A stretch of DNA of 64,000 bases from Tritrichomonas foetus. Its lineage: Eukaryota; Parabasalia; Tritrichomonadida; Tritrichomonadidae. The stretch's first letter is position 1, and every line of letters begins with the position of its first letter. Under the pieces are notes generated by a model. It saw only the letters and a program-made list of their open reading frames with translations, was not told where the DNA came from and searched no databases. The position numbers and the translations under genes were made by a program. Location: positions 1-64,000 of the forward strand of contig MLAK01000562.1 of assembly GCA_001839685.1 (NCBI GenBank), given 5' to 3'. Positions 1 to 9,984 of this stretch are shown here, one piece after another.

Positions 1-553
1 AAAGAATAAAAGAAAGCATTACTAATCTTCTGATAAAGAGAATTTTTTTCGATTAATATGATCATTTGAATGCACACAGAAAAAAAATTGAAAGAACTAT
101 TTTTTATGCATTCAATTCTTTTCTGATAAATCCTGTCAAATAACGATTGAGAGATCACATAGAAACAATCATTTCATTTTTTTCATTCGGTCACTTCATA
201 TGTCAGTTGCCCCTTAATAATATTAGAATAATTAAATGATGTATGATGAGGAAACCAATTTGCTAGAGACCATTTCTATAAACTTCTTGTAATATTTCTG
301 ATGAACAATGTAATTATCTCATCTTTCCATAAAGTCTTCATTGACATCAATAAAAACATTCTTAAATAGTCTTAAATATTTACCATTTACTTTACCATTT
401 TCTTGCTGTTGATAATCTAAAACAATTCACTCACTTTGAGAAAAACTTTCATAAAACGTGGCGGTTTATTAATAATTTGTCACTTTTCCGGTATTTTTTT
501 CAAATAACAATATTTAATATTTCTGAACTTGCTTTTCACCTTTTTGTCTCAAC
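1..553. other. AT-rich intergenic region, no gene seen
   Basis: No open reading frame with protein-like composition and no tRNA-like arm was found here. It is the upstream region of the SAPS-domain gene. A TCACC stretch about 16 bases before that ATG loosely resembles the trichomonad initiator TCA-Y-(T/A) but does not match it fully. Confidence 0.5.
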
Positions 554-2032
554 ATGACTTGGAATGCGGGAGCAAACTCGTGCAGTCACATTTCTCAATT
601 ACTTGAAAGTGGTGATTGCACACTCCTCCAACTCATCAAAGAAGAAAATATCAAAGTTGCATTAAAACGACAAATTCCCAAATTGATTGATTTTTTAATC
701 GAACATGTCGACCAACTCACCGATATCGCTCTCGGCGTCATCCATACAGACTTTCCGCCAGCCCAGTCGATTTGCTTTTCTCTTATTCTTACTCAGATGC
801 ACTCATTAACGAGCAAATTAATCGAGAACAAGGTTTTGCTTGGTTGTTTGAATCGCTTTATTTCGAACGAGAAACCGCTTACGCCTTCTGGCGCCGCAGC
901 CTTTGCCAGAATCGTCCAATACTTGATCCAGGCATCAGCCGTTAAAATCCTCGAAATCTTTCCAGAGAGGGAACAATTTTTCGCGCGAGTCCTCAGACAC
1001 ATTTCGCACATTGCAATAACGAATTTACTCGACTTTATGACTGATAATGGACACAAAAATATGCTGACATTTTTAGAAGACAATAAAGCAACAGATACTT
1101 TACTTGGTCTCATTTCTGATGATGAATCAATCAATGAAAAAGTGTTTCTCTTCCTCACAAACATAATTGCGTCAGTTGAAATTGACTCACCACTTTTGAT
1201 TCCTTTTGAAGATACCAAAACAATGGAAACAATTTTCAACAAAATTATGACAACCCCAAACCCACACGTTGCTTCAAAAGCTCTCAATTTGATTTACGAG
1301 TTAACTGGACAATGCGAAAGTGATGAAGAAGAATCAACAAATACAGATCCATTATACCACTCTGTCTTTAGATTCACAGTCAACAAAATTCCAGAAATTT
1401 GTGATTTCATTACTTCACCAAAACCATTTTTGGTTGATAAAGCAAGCGCTGTGGAATTGGTCAATATTTTGATCGCATCGAATATAAAAATAGATCAATG
1501 CGTAATTGATCTTACAGAAACGCTATTTAACCAAATATTTGAATTTCCAGCACACACAATTCTTCAGCGCTCATTTTTAACACTTTTCAGTTCAATTTTA
1601 AAGAATGATAAAAACATTTGTGCCAATTTAATCAAAAAAGCAAATATGAAACAGAGAATTATTCAAGCATATGAAAAAAGATACCAAATCAACGCTTCTT
1701 ATTGGGGAATCCTTTTCACACTCTCTACAAAACTTATCGAGAGTTTTCCAAATGAAGCTGGTTCTGCAATATCATCACCAGCAGATCAAGCCTGGGCGCA
1801 CTTTGCAGCCAATGTCATCGTTGCAATAAAGGATACAATCACAAACGAATATGGTGGTGAACTGCCCGATGAAAATGCAGATAATTCCGATTCTGAAGAT
1901 TTGGAATTCCCACTCGGAAGGTCTCAACTAGCGAGACAAGCTTCCGTTGTAACAAAGGCTCCATCGAAATTGAGGCAAGTTGAGGAAGAAGACTACGCTG
2001 AGGAGGACGATGATGATGATAAGAAGAAATAA
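554..2032 (+). CDS. SAPS-domain protein (PP6/Sit4 phosphatase regulatory subunit-like)
   Basis: The 492-residue all-helical protein resembles SIT4-associated (SAPS, PP6R) regulatory subunits, which bind the PP6/Sit4 catalytic subunit. The best match to the family pattern is the N-terminal block, residues about 14-50 (LLQLIKEENIKVALKRQIPK, then LIDFLIEHV), followed by a segment near residues 150-166 (HIAITNLLDFMTDNG) typical of the solenoid core. The C-terminus, about residues 440-492, is acidic and ends in a run of Asp and Lys, as in other members. The start is a clear ATG. The stop codon TAA runs directly into AA, giving TAAA, the usual trichomonad polyadenylation signal. The identification rests on family patterns recognised by eye; the binding partner is inferred. 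Confidence 0.7.
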   Translation: MTWNAGANSCSHISQLLESGDCTLLQLIKEENIKVALKRQIPKLIDFLIEHVDQLTDIALGVIHTDFPPAQSICFSLILTQMHSLTSKLIENKVLLGCLNRFISNEKPLTPSGAAAFARIVQYLIQASAVKILEIFPEREQFFARVLRHISHIAITNLLDFMTDNGHKNMLTFLEDNKATDTLLGLISDDESINEKVFLFLTNIIASVEIDSPLLIPFEDTKTMETIFNKIMTTPNPHVASKALNLIYELTGQCESDEEESTNTDPLYHSVFRFTVNKIPEICDFITSPKPFLVDKASAVELVNILIASNIKIDQCVIDLTETLFNQIFEFPAHTILQRSFLTLFSSILKNDKNICANLIKKANMKQRIIQAYEKRYQINASYWGILFTLSTKLIESFPNEAGSAISSPADQAWAHFAANVIVAIKDTITNEYGGELPDENADNSDSEDLEFPLGRSQLARQASVVTKAPSKLRQVEEEDYAEEDDDDDKKK

Positions 2033-2132
2033 AATCGCCTTTTTTGATCTGAAAGTAAAAAGAATAAAACATATCTTGTGTCTGGAAATTAGTTTTTCTT
2101 CATTTTATACATGGTTTCTTGTCATCAAAATT

Positions 2133-2180
2133 CTATCCAAGCATGATATAATTTGTGTTATTTTATACATGCTTGGATAG
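2133..2180. repeat. Inverted repeat, 13-bp perfect stem
   Basis: CTATCCAAGCATG at 2133-2145 is the exact reverse complement of CATGCTTGGATAG at 2168-2180, leaving a 22-base AT-rich loop. It begins 100 bases after the SAPS stop codon. It could be a 3' RNA hairpin or the remains of a small inverted-repeat element. Nothing in the sequence decides between these. Confidence 0.7.
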
Positions 2181-2628
2181 TTTATTATTAGTTGATTTGT
2201 TTATTGTAAATGTTGTAAAAATGGATTGTGATAGAATTTGTTTGCGGAAAAAAAATCTCCTCACTTAAAATAATACATGAAAATTCTCATCATTCATCAT
2301 GAATACCTCATAAAATATCATAAGCTTTTTTTGCTAATTTATTGCGTATAGATTGTTGAGCCTTTCAATGGGGTTCACAAAAGATTATTGATATTTTTGG
2401 CCTAGATTCTCATAATGCATTTAATGCATATTGCAATAAATAGTTGATGTCGCTTGATCGATTTGTTGATGATGTACATATCATTTTCAATATTTTTTGT
2501 TAGTATATTGAAAAATTCAAAGAAAACACCAACTGTCTAACAAAAATTAAATGTGCATTGAACAATTCAATTACGAGTCCTTTGAAAATTTTGAATGAGA
2601 AAACATCATTCTCAAAATAAGAATCACT

Positions 2629-2637
2629 TCATTCATT
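2629..2637 (+). promoter_or_regulatory. Candidate initiator (Inr) for the MetAP2 gene
   Basis: Two overlapping copies of TCATT lie 5-13 bases before the ATG. The trichomonad initiator consensus is TCA-Y-(T/A), usually within about 20 bases of the start codon, with the A as first transcribed base. The match is short and could arise by chance in AT-rich DNA. Confidence 0.35.
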
Positions 2638-2641
2638 AAAA

Positions 2642-3871
2642 ATGGTTGGCGAAGATGATTTCGAATTCCTTCTTGCAGCAGCTGCCAAGAACAAAGCAAT
2701 GAAAGAAGAAACCCAAAAGAAAAATATTTATAATGATGATATTTTTCTAGATTTACCACCAACACCAGCTTCAGAATATCCAGATGGGAAATTTCCTGTG
2801 CGTGATATAATTCACTACACAAAACTTCCTAATAATGAATATTCAGGGTTTCGTCCAAAAGATCAAGAACAAACGGAAAGACTTGAGGCATTAAAAGAAG
2901 CTCTTCCATATCTTCGTGAAGGAGGTATAGTTCATCAAAAAGTAAGAGAATGGTCTATATGCCAAACTGGCCCCATAAAAGTTGGTGCCAACCTTTGGGA
3001 AATGTGTGGACAGATTGAAGAAGCAGTTCGGCGTGAGGTTGGTTTTTCACCACCACGGCGTGGATTAGGTTTTCCATGTGGTTGTTCAATTAACCATGAA
3101 GCTGCACATTACTCGCCTTGTAATATAAATGATACTCGTGTCCTTGGAAAAAGCGATGTAATGAAAATTGATTTTGGTGTTGCAATTGAAGGTCATGTAA
3201 TTGACTCTGCTTTTACTGTGTGCTTTGATGATCGATTCAAACCACTTATTGATGCAAGTAAAGAGGCCACTACAAAAGCTATCCGAGCATGTGGACCAGA
3301 TGCTCGCATTTCTGAAATTTCGGGCTTAATTGAAGAAATTATTAGTGGGTATCAAATGGAACTTGATGGAAAAATTCTACCTATTCAGCCTATTAAGACA
3401 CTCTCTGGGCATGGACTCGCACCTTATAAAGTACATGCTGGAAAGCAAATACCTTGTGTAAAAACAAGGCCAGGATATGAAACATATGACGAAAAGATGG
3501 AAATAGGAGAGTATTATGCTTTAGAAACTTTTGCCACCACTGGATTAGGAATAACTTATAGTAGAGGAGCAACATCACACTATATGATTAATCCTAAGGC
3601 GCCAAAAGCAAAGAATGGAAGTTTGAGAGATCTTGAAGACTGTATAATGAAGAATTTTAAAACACTTGCTTTTTGTCAGAGATTTATCGAAAGAGCAGGA
3701 AAAACTAACTTTCAAAACACACTTGATAAGCTAGTCCATCAGAAAATTGTGAATGCTTATCCACCTTTGTGTGATGTAGAGGGGTCCTATGTTTCACAAC
3801 ATGAACATTGTTTTGGCATTTTTGAAAAAGGTCTCGAAGTATTTAGTCGTGATGTTGATCTTCCCATTTAA
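2642..3871 (+). CDS. METAP2: Methionine aminopeptidase type 2
   Basis: The 409-residue protein has the full pita-bread catalytic domain of MetAP2, which removes the initiator methionine from nascent proteins in the cytosol. The expected active-site residues are present: His156 (AAHYSP), metal ligands Asp177 (MKIDFG) and Asp188 (HVIDSAF), His257 (LSGHGL), Glu295 (ALETFATTG) and Glu388 (GSYVSQHEH). The insertion between the Asp and His ligands and the ALETFATTG block identify type 2 rather than type 1. The Lys/Asp-rich N-terminal extension of animal MetAP2, which binds eIF2, is short here (about 60 residues). The start ATG is preceded by an initiator-like TCATT. The protein appears intact and functional. 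Confidence 0.93.
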   Translation: MVGEDDFEFLLAAAAKNKAMKEETQKKNIYNDDIFLDLPPTPASEYPDGKFPVRDIIHYTKLPNNEYSGFRPKDQEQTERLEALKEALPYLREGGIVHQKVREWSICQTGPIKVGANLWEMCGQIEEAVRREVGFSPPRRGLGFPCGCSINHEAAHYSPCNINDTRVLGKSDVMKIDFGVAIEGHVIDSAFTVCFDDRFKPLIDASKEATTKAIRACGPDARISEISGLIEEIISGYQMELDGKILPIQPIKTLSGHGLAPYKVHAGKQIPCVKTRPGYETYDEKMEIGEYYALETFATTGLGITYSRGATSHYMINPKAPKAKNGSLRDLEDCIMKNFKTLAFCQRFIERAGKTNFQNTLDKLVHQKIVNAYPPLCDVEGSYVSQHEHCFGIFEKGLEVFSRDVDLPI

Positions 3872-4059
3872 CAGAATCAAGAAACTTTATTAATAGGAAT
3901 CATGAAAACTTATTAAAAGATTTTGGTTTTTATAAACAGATATACTTAAAAAATATATTTCGATTGAAAATTAAACGATTATTATTATACAAACTATTCG
4001 AGAAAACATAAAAACAAAGCATACTAGAATAGTATTTACACTTTATATAATTAACAAAT

Positions 4060-7000
4060 TCATTCGCGATTTTCCAAAAATTCTAGAAGCAAATCATATT
4101 CAATCATATTTCTATTTAATGCATTAGGTGAAATATGAATTAATGAATCAGTTGATTCCTTTAAAATAGGCCAGGATTTTCCAACCAAGTCTTCATTACT
4201 TTGAAATGTGATCATATCTGGAATGAAGGCAAATTCTGTGAACTGAAAAGCAGATGGTATTGAAAATATCGCCGCTCTTAATAAAACTTCAGATTGTGTC
4301 CGAATATTATCATTATCAGAAGTAAATCCAACAGTTAATTCGTTTGTTATAATCGATAAAAATGATTCAATCACTTTTTGTGAGAATCTAACAAATATCA
4401 CCCTCATAAAGAGAGAAAATGCTTTAAATGCCTCATATTTGGTAATTTCGATTGTTAAAAATTGAACAAGTTGTGCATTAATGCTTTGCTGTCTACTCAC
4501 AAAGAAATCATTTTCACAACTAAGTATGATAAATGATAATAAATTCAGGTTTCTTATTTCACCTGATTCTTTTGATGATCTCCAAATACTTTCAGTCTTT
4601 GATAACATTTCAAAAAGCATTGGAATTAATTTTTCTGGACAACACTTCGCTACATTTTTAATTGCCTCCATCGTTGTGGATAAATAATTCACATCATAGC
4701 TGAAAAATGATTGATCTGACAAAATAGTTAATATGGAATTCGACCAATCAAATCCATCAGAATCAAAAGAAACAAATTTAGAAATAAATAGAGGGTATTG
4801 TACAGCAGATTTCTCACAAGTCATAAATAATTTTGTAAGTAAAGTTGTACATTTTTGGGGATGAAAAGTTTTAATAATTTCTGTATTGTCGATTGAACAA
4901 AGATAAGTCAAAATTTTTTGGATATCTTCTTGGTTTGGCTTGGCGTCATTCAAAGCAGTAACGAAAGGTAATTGAAGAGATGCTAAAGAAACTTCAGGAA
5001 AATTAATTTGATAAGATAAAATAATCTTGATTGTATAAGAAGGAGAAATTCTAACTTGTGAAAACATCGAAGAAAAAATTGTTACAAGTTCCAAATTTGA
5101 AAAAACTGGATTTTTAGATTCAAACAGGCATTCAAGGAAGTCACATAAAGGTGCTTTATCATTTTCATCATATGACAAAACTTGAATTAATGATTTAATA
5201 TATGAAATAAATTGTTCATCTGGAATCAAAGGTATAATTGATGAAATTACATCATTCATCATTTTTTTACTCGTTGAAATAGATAATGAATACAAAATTA
5301 GAAGTCGCCAAACATTATTAAACGATGTATATATTTGAGTCATATATTTGGATGTTTCACAACTTTTATTATTCGCACAAATGGCAGATAGAATTTGTGG
5401 TAAATATTTTGGAGAAAGTGAAGAAAATTTCGCATTATATTCAGGCATGTAACTAATAGACAAAGAAGCTACACAATTATCTGAACTTAAATCTTCAACA
5501 GTTGTAAGAATTCGTCGGAGAGTTGAAGATTTCATTGTTGCACGAGATTCAAAAATTTCTTTTTCACATTTTCTTGTGATAAAATCAAATAGTTTACAAA
5601 TATCAAAAAGGATGGCTTCGTTAATTTGACAAATAGATAACAAATCAACACAACGTTGGCATAAAGAGTCTAAATTGGTGAAATAAGAATCATCGGTAAT
5701 TGGAACATTTTCCATAATTTGAATCAATGAACTGAAAATTGTGGGATATTTTGGAATTAAATCAATAAACGAATTAATATTTTGTAAATAAGGAGAAATT
5801 GAAACTAAGAGACGATATGCCCATGAATTATTTGTATTTGATAAGACATAATTTTCAATCGAATCTGCGACGGCTGATAAAACTTCTTCATTTTTGGTTG
5901 TTAATAAAATAGAATGTAATAAATTCAATGATCCTTGAATGGGAACAAGGAATTTAATGAACTCAATTAGTGAGCTAATAGTGATTGATGAAATAAACAA
6001 CTCCTGATCAACATCGATTAATTGTTTTAATGCGTTTAAGATGACTTGATTGAATTCGTTATCGTCATTTGAAATGAGTCTTTTAACATCAGCTAAAATT
6101 AGTTGGGCATGACCACAAATCATTCTCAAGACATTAAAATCTTCCTTCTTTAAAGATATAATAATTAACGATAAGGGAATTTCCGTTGTTGAACAGATGA
6201 AATTCACAATTGAATTACAGTTCCAATTATTTTCAGTACTCATTGCAAAATGTGATGGATAAGAGCGATATAAACTAAGAAGTGTTTGACAAATTTCAAT
6301 AGTTTTAATTCCTTCATTATTTTTGGAAGGGTTATTTGGTGAAATAGTTGAAGAATTGTATGAATAATCTCGTGAAGATAAAAGTTGCCAACAGGTTGTA
6401 ATGCATTTTCCTGCATTTTCATCTAAAACAATCAATGCTGATAGATTATTTTGACTAAGATTATTTAACAATTCAATTGATGAATAAAGAACCGGATCAT
6501 TCATTAATAAATTGAAATCTGGATTCAATACTAATTTTGTCAGTAATTTCAAAGACAGTTGTATACAAATTGGACAATCTTTATTAATAGAAAATATCAA
6601 ATTTATGACATCTGTAGCAATATCCGAATGTTTATCATAATCAGCATCTTCTGCTAAAAGTAAAGCGACTTTTGCCAATTTTGATAACATTTCTTTCTGC
6701 TCTTTTTTATTTTTGGTATCATTTTTATTATCATTAGTATCGTTAATTTGACTTTTCAAAATCGTATTCATTATTTCTGTTAATAGTGAAGATTTTGTTT
6801 CATTGCTTGGTGTTGAATTCTGCAATATTTTAAAAAGAGCATCATAATTATTTCTTGCAGCATTTAATAAAACATCAGACTCAATTAAATTTGCTATATT
6901 TTTTAAATTGGTGAGATTTGTAAAATTGGTTAAAACTGTTATATCGAAATCAGATCTTTCCAAAATTTGTGGGAAGCTTTTAATTACCATTTTTTTGATA

Positions 7001-7896
7001 TCACCGCCCTTTTCAATTGCCACTTTAATAGTTGTCTCAGTTGCATAAGGAATTGCATTCAAAAAATGAGAATTATTTGCGTTAATCCAATTGAAAACCC
7101 TTCTTCGAATCGATTGATCATCATTCATTAGTAAATTTATACATTTTAAAGATAGTACGTTTTGTATTTCATTACTTAATAGCGGGAAACATGAAATAAA
7201 TAATTCCAGTGCACTTCGGACAACCAACATGTTTGAATCTGAAAAAATGGCAGAAAATAAGGAAATTGTTAGTTGTTTGTTTCCAACGTCAGCAAATTCA
7301 TGAGGATCTGACTTATTTGCAAAAATTAAAAATGCAGAATGTGTGAAAGGATGAGTAACGGCCGCTCGAAACATAGATTTCCAAAATTTGGTTTTACCCA
7401 AATAATTTTTTATTGTTAATAAAATATCATTGTCTAGAGATTGAACTTCAGTACCATCATCAGTGAGACCAGGCAAAATTGAAAGAATGATTGGAGGAGC
7501 TAATCTGTTATTATTTGGAATTAAAGGGATGAAAAAATCTGAAAATAATTTCAAAGCTGTGGCACGCTGTGCAACTCCAGCTGAATGAAAAAATTGAAGT
7601 AATCCAGGTGCCCATATATAGAAATCACGCAAAATTTTACTATCACCTGCTGTTTCAAATATATTGTGATATACATCAAGAGCGCTTGATTGGACGCCAG
7701 CTGGAAGTGAAGGCGACAAACATTGCGCTAGTGTTTTGGCAAGTAACAATTTATGAGGGGTTTCGTAAAAATCATTATGAAAATTAATGCAAACATCTTT
7801 GATGTTTTGAAGACAGCCATTGATTGCAACCCAATCCCTTGCAAGTTTAAATTTTCCTAAAGCAAGTAAAAGCTGTTTTTCAGCATTTTGTTGCAT
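4060..7896 (-). CDS. Dopey/DOP1-like protein
   Basis: The 1278-residue protein begins with a recognisable Dopey N-terminal domain: a helical opening (residues 1-60), then KTLAQCLSPSLPAGVQSSAL (about 54-73), DVYHNIFE, and a later LSILPGLTDDGTE block (about 140-155). These match the conserved QCLhPaLPsGVHqkALevY and LLPGLEEegSE patterns. DOP1 proteins work with MON2 at the Golgi and endosomes in retrograde membrane traffic. The rest of the protein is a long helical, HEAT-like solenoid with no recognised domain. It is shorter than animal or yeast DOP1 (about 1700-2400 residues), so the C-terminal region may be reduced or unrecognisably diverged. A low-complexity Asn/Asp/Lys stretch lies near residues 390-405. 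Confidence 0.75.
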   Translation of the reverse strand: MQQNAEKQLLLALGKFKLARDWVAINGCLQNIKDVCINFHNDFYETPHKLLLAKTLAQCLSPSLPAGVQSSALDVYHNIFETAGDSKILRDFYIWAPGLLQFFHSAGVAQRATALKLFSDFFIPLIPNNNRLAPPIILSILPGLTDDGTEVQSLDNDILLTIKNYLGKTKFWKSMFRAAVTHPFTHSAFLIFANKSDPHEFADVGNKQLTISLFSAIFSDSNMLVVRSALELFISCFPLLSNEIQNVLSLKCINLLMNDDQSIRRRVFNWINANNSHFLNAIPYATETTIKVAIEKGGDIKKMVIKSFPQILERSDFDITVLTNFTNLTNLKNIANLIESDVLLNAARNNYDALFKILQNSTPSNETKSSLLTEIMNTILKSQINDTNDNKNDTKNKKEQKEMLSKLAKVALLLAEDADYDKHSDIATDVINLIFSINKDCPICIQLSLKLLTKLVLNPDFNLLMNDPVLYSSIELLNNLSQNNLSALIVLDENAGKCITTCWQLLSSRDYSYNSSTISPNNPSKNNEGIKTIEICQTLLSLYRSYPSHFAMSTENNWNCNSIVNFICSTTEIPLSLIIISLKKEDFNVLRMICGHAQLILADVKRLISNDDNEFNQVILNALKQLIDVDQELFISSITISSLIEFIKFLVPIQGSLNLLHSILLTTKNEEVLSAVADSIENYVLSNTNNSWAYRLLVSISPYLQNINSFIDLIPKYPTIFSSLIQIMENVPITDDSYFTNLDSLCQRCVDLLSICQINEAILFDICKLFDFITRKCEKEIFESRATMKSSTLRRILTTVEDLSSDNCVASLSISYMPEYNAKFSSLSPKYLPQILSAICANNKSCETSKYMTQIYTSFNNVWRLLILYSLSISTSKKMMNDVISSIIPLIPDEQFISYIKSLIQVLSYDENDKAPLCDFLECLFESKNPVFSNLELVTIFSSMFSQVRISPSYTIKIILSYQINFPEVSLASLQLPFVTALNDAKPNQEDIQKILTYLCSIDNTEIIKTFHPQKCTTLLTKLFMTCEKSAVQYPLFISKFVSFDSDGFDWSNSILTILSDQSFFSYDVNYLSTTMEAIKNVAKCCPEKLIPMLFEMLSKTESIWRSSKESGEIRNLNLLSFIILSCENDFFVSRQQSINAQLVQFLTIEITKYEAFKAFSLFMRVIFVRFSQKVIESFLSIITNELTVGFTSDNDNIRTQSEVLLRAAIFSIPSAFQFTEFAFIPDMITFQSNEDLVGKSWPILKESTDSLIHISPNALNRNMIEYDLLLEFLENRE

Positions 7897-8325
7897 TGGG
7901 GTAAAATTAAATGGTAATTTGGTTAATTGTTCATAAAAATTGAAATGGAAATGATCGTAAAAATTCTACTTTTATCAAGTTCAATGGTGATGATTTTTGA
8001 TTCAAAAAATTAAATGTATAAATAGCCAAAAGAAAATCAAAATATTATACAGTAGAGAGATTCGAAATATATGTACTACCTCAGTTCATCAGGAGAATGT
8101 TGATCCTAAACCTCATCCCATATATTTCGTTCTCCTGACAAATCATTTTTGGGTATGGTTCATAAGCCAAAAAAGAATTCAAAAAGTTTTCATTAATAAA
8201 GGTAGAATAATTGACCTTTTTTCATCATCAAAATTTTGGTCATACCTTATTCTATTCAAAATAATTGAGAGAAAATAGTTCCTGATTTTAGAAATCATTT
8301 TCTTCTTGTATAGTCTCGATTGGAG
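7897..8325. other. Divergent intergenic region
   Basis: This separates the divergently transcribed DOP1-like and Trf4-like genes and should hold both promoters. No coding frame with an ATG start and protein-like composition is present. It contains the interleaved inverted repeats at 8063-8138, listed separately. Confidence 0.55.
8063..8138. repeat. Two interleaved inverted repeats (pseudoknot topology)
   Basis: CGAAATATATG (8063-8073) is complementary to CATATATTTCG (8119-8129), 11 of 11 bases. TCAGGAGAA (8089-8097) is complementary to TTCTCCTGA (8130-8138), 9 of 9. The arms run A-B-A'-B', with A' and B' directly adjacent, which is the order of an RNA pseudoknot rather than a simple hairpin. 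Whether it is transcribed is unknown. Confidence 0.55.
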
Positions 8326-9645
8326 ATGACTAATCACATGCGCCTCATTTGTGGGCCTTGGAAACAAGTTAATTATTTCGAAATTCCCGAAGAAGAGCGC
8401 TTAACAAAAGAAATACGCGATTTCAATGAATGGATCGAACCAACGGAAGATGAAAAGCGAATTCGGTTATTTACGATTATTAAATACTCAAAATTCATCG
8501 AAAAATTCATTCCAGGTACAACAGCTGTTATTCAAGGATCAGCAGGCACGAATAGTTATTTACCGAATAGCGACATAGACATTATCATTATCGGCTTACC
8601 AGACGATGTTGACGTTGGAGGAACCCTTTCCAAGCTAGTCAGCGCATTTTGGAATTGGCGCCAAATTAATAATGCTATTGTTTTGAAGCATGCAAAAGTT
8701 CCTATAGCAAAAATTGTCGACCGTGAATTTGGAATTCATCTCGATATTGGAATAGGCAACATAAATGGACCTTTAAACGTTCCCCGAGTATTGAAATATT
8801 TTTCGACTTTTCCTCTTCTGAAACCGGTTTTGATGTTTATGAAAGCTTTTGTTCTTGTTCATAGACTCCATGATCCAGCCAACGGCGGTTTCGGTTCAAA
8901 TCATCTTCTTCAAATAATTTTGTTTGTTTTAATGAATCGGCCTGAAATTGAAAACGAAGGTGAATTATTAATAAATGTTTTTAGTTTGATTGTCACAGAC
9001 ATGAATATCTTCTTAACTGGATTAACAACTTTGGAAGGTGGTCATTATTTTTCCAAATTTGATATTGATTTTGAATCAAAGTGGCCACATACAATAATTT
9101 GTCAAGATCCGCAATTCCCTTCAAATTTCTATGGGATTCGTTCAAAACTCACTTTGGAGTTGGTGAAACTCTGCGAATGGGCGATTGATATCATCAAAGA
9201 CAATAAAAGCAAAATGTCAAAATTAACTCAAATGTTGGATAATTATGACGTAATTGTGCAGAAAAGAACCGAGTTTGAAGAACTCGCAGAATTATGGAAT
9301 TTGCCTGCTAAAGATTTTGATATAAAAATTTCTGCGAGAGCCGCAATGCAAAAGTCAAAATCAACACCAAATCTGAAAAAAGAGAAATTCAGACAATTCA
9401 AAAGAAATGAAGAAAAAAGAAAACAGAATCGAAATCTTGACGCACAATTTAGAAACCTCGATTTTGTCAACAATCAAAGAAGCGATGATGAAAATGTGAA
9501 GAAGTGGAAGAAAAATAAAAATATGAAAGGAAAAAGAGAAAGAAATCGACAACAACAAAGAAATCAACAACAACAAAGGAATCAACAACAACAAAGAAAT
9601 CAAAGACAGAGAGACAATGAAAGTAGAAAGCCATATAAAAGATAG
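8326..9645 (+). CDS. Trf4/PAPD5-type non-canonical poly(A) polymerase
   Basis: The protein is a DNA polymerase beta-like nucleotidyltransferase of the Trf4/5 (TRAMP, PAPD5/7) class, which adds short A tails to RNAs for nuclear surveillance. Taking the first ATG as residue 1 (439 residues), the signature Gly71-Ser72 and catalytic Asp83 and Asp85 sit in GSAGTNSYLPNSDID. The third Asp is Asp140 (GIHLDIGIG). The central PAP-associated region follows (NGGFGSNHLLQIILF, about residues 187-201). The basic C-terminal tail, from about residue 350, ends in three near-perfect RNQQQQ repeats. The open frame begins at a TTG two codons upstream, which is not a plausible start. There is no RNA-recognition motif or zinc knuckle, so a partner would be needed for RNA binding. 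Confidence 0.85.
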   Translation: MTNHMRLICGPWKQVNYFEIPEEERLTKEIRDFNEWIEPTEDEKRIRLFTIIKYSKFIEKFIPGTTAVIQGSAGTNSYLPNSDIDIIIIGLPDDVDVGGTLSKLVSAFWNWRQINNAIVLKHAKVPIAKIVDREFGIHLDIGIGNINGPLNVPRVLKYFSTFPLLKPVLMFMKAFVLVHRLHDPANGGFGSNHLLQIILFVLMNRPEIENEGELLINVFSLIVTDMNIFLTGLTTLEGGHYFSKFDIDFESKWPHTIICQDPQFPSNFYGIRSKLTLELVKLCEWAIDIIKDNKSKMSKLTQMLDNYDVIVQKRTEFEELAELWNLPAKDFDIKISARAAMQKSKSTPNLKKEKFRQFKRNEEKRKQNRNLDAQFRNLDFVNNQRSDDENVKKWKKNKNMKGKRERNRQQQRNQQQQRNQQQQRNQRQRDNESRKPYKR

Positions 9646-9984
9646 ATAGAAATAATGTTATTAAATAAAATATAATAATTCCAATTTCTTTACTATGAAT
9701 TTCGAATTTATTAGATTCATCATTTTTTATTTTATCCATTGTAATGAATTATACATATTATTTTTCATCCATTTTCTTTTTTTTTTTTTTTTTTTTTTTT
9801 TATTTATTTTCTTTTCTTTGGATAATGTTTCTTTAATATCATTTACCAATCCAAATATGTCATCAACATTAAAAAGAAAAAGAATGAAGAAGTTCTAAAT
9901 AAAACTATTTATATATCTTTTATTCATCTCTATACTATTTTTTTATTCTTTAATAAACAGAATTCAAACTATAATCAATCATCT
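9646..9984. other. Convergent intergenic region with a long T tract
   Basis: This is the 3' spacer between two genes whose ends face each other. It contains an uninterrupted run of 25 T at 9777-9801. A 67-codon open frame across the tract is low-complexity Phe and is not considered a gene. Confidence 0.5.
9777..9801. repeat. Homopolymer run of 25 T
   Basis: Simple mononucleotide repeat. Its length may vary between cells or be misjudged by sequencing. Confidence 0.85.

Larger units (their letters stand above)
2033..2641. other. Intergenic region with a 13-bp perfect hairpin
   Basis: The spacer between two genes on the same strand has no convincing coding frame. It holds the hairpin at 2133-2180, listed separately, and an initiator-like TCATTCATT just before the next start codon. 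Confidence 0.5.

Noticed and set aside
7997..8278. 93-codon frame in the divergent spacer
   Set aside because: It opens with TTG, has no protein family likeness, and overlaps the promoter region and the interleaved repeats.
9695..9898. 67-codon frame ending in a basic stretch
   Set aside because: It crosses the 25-T run, so most of it is Phe; no family likeness.
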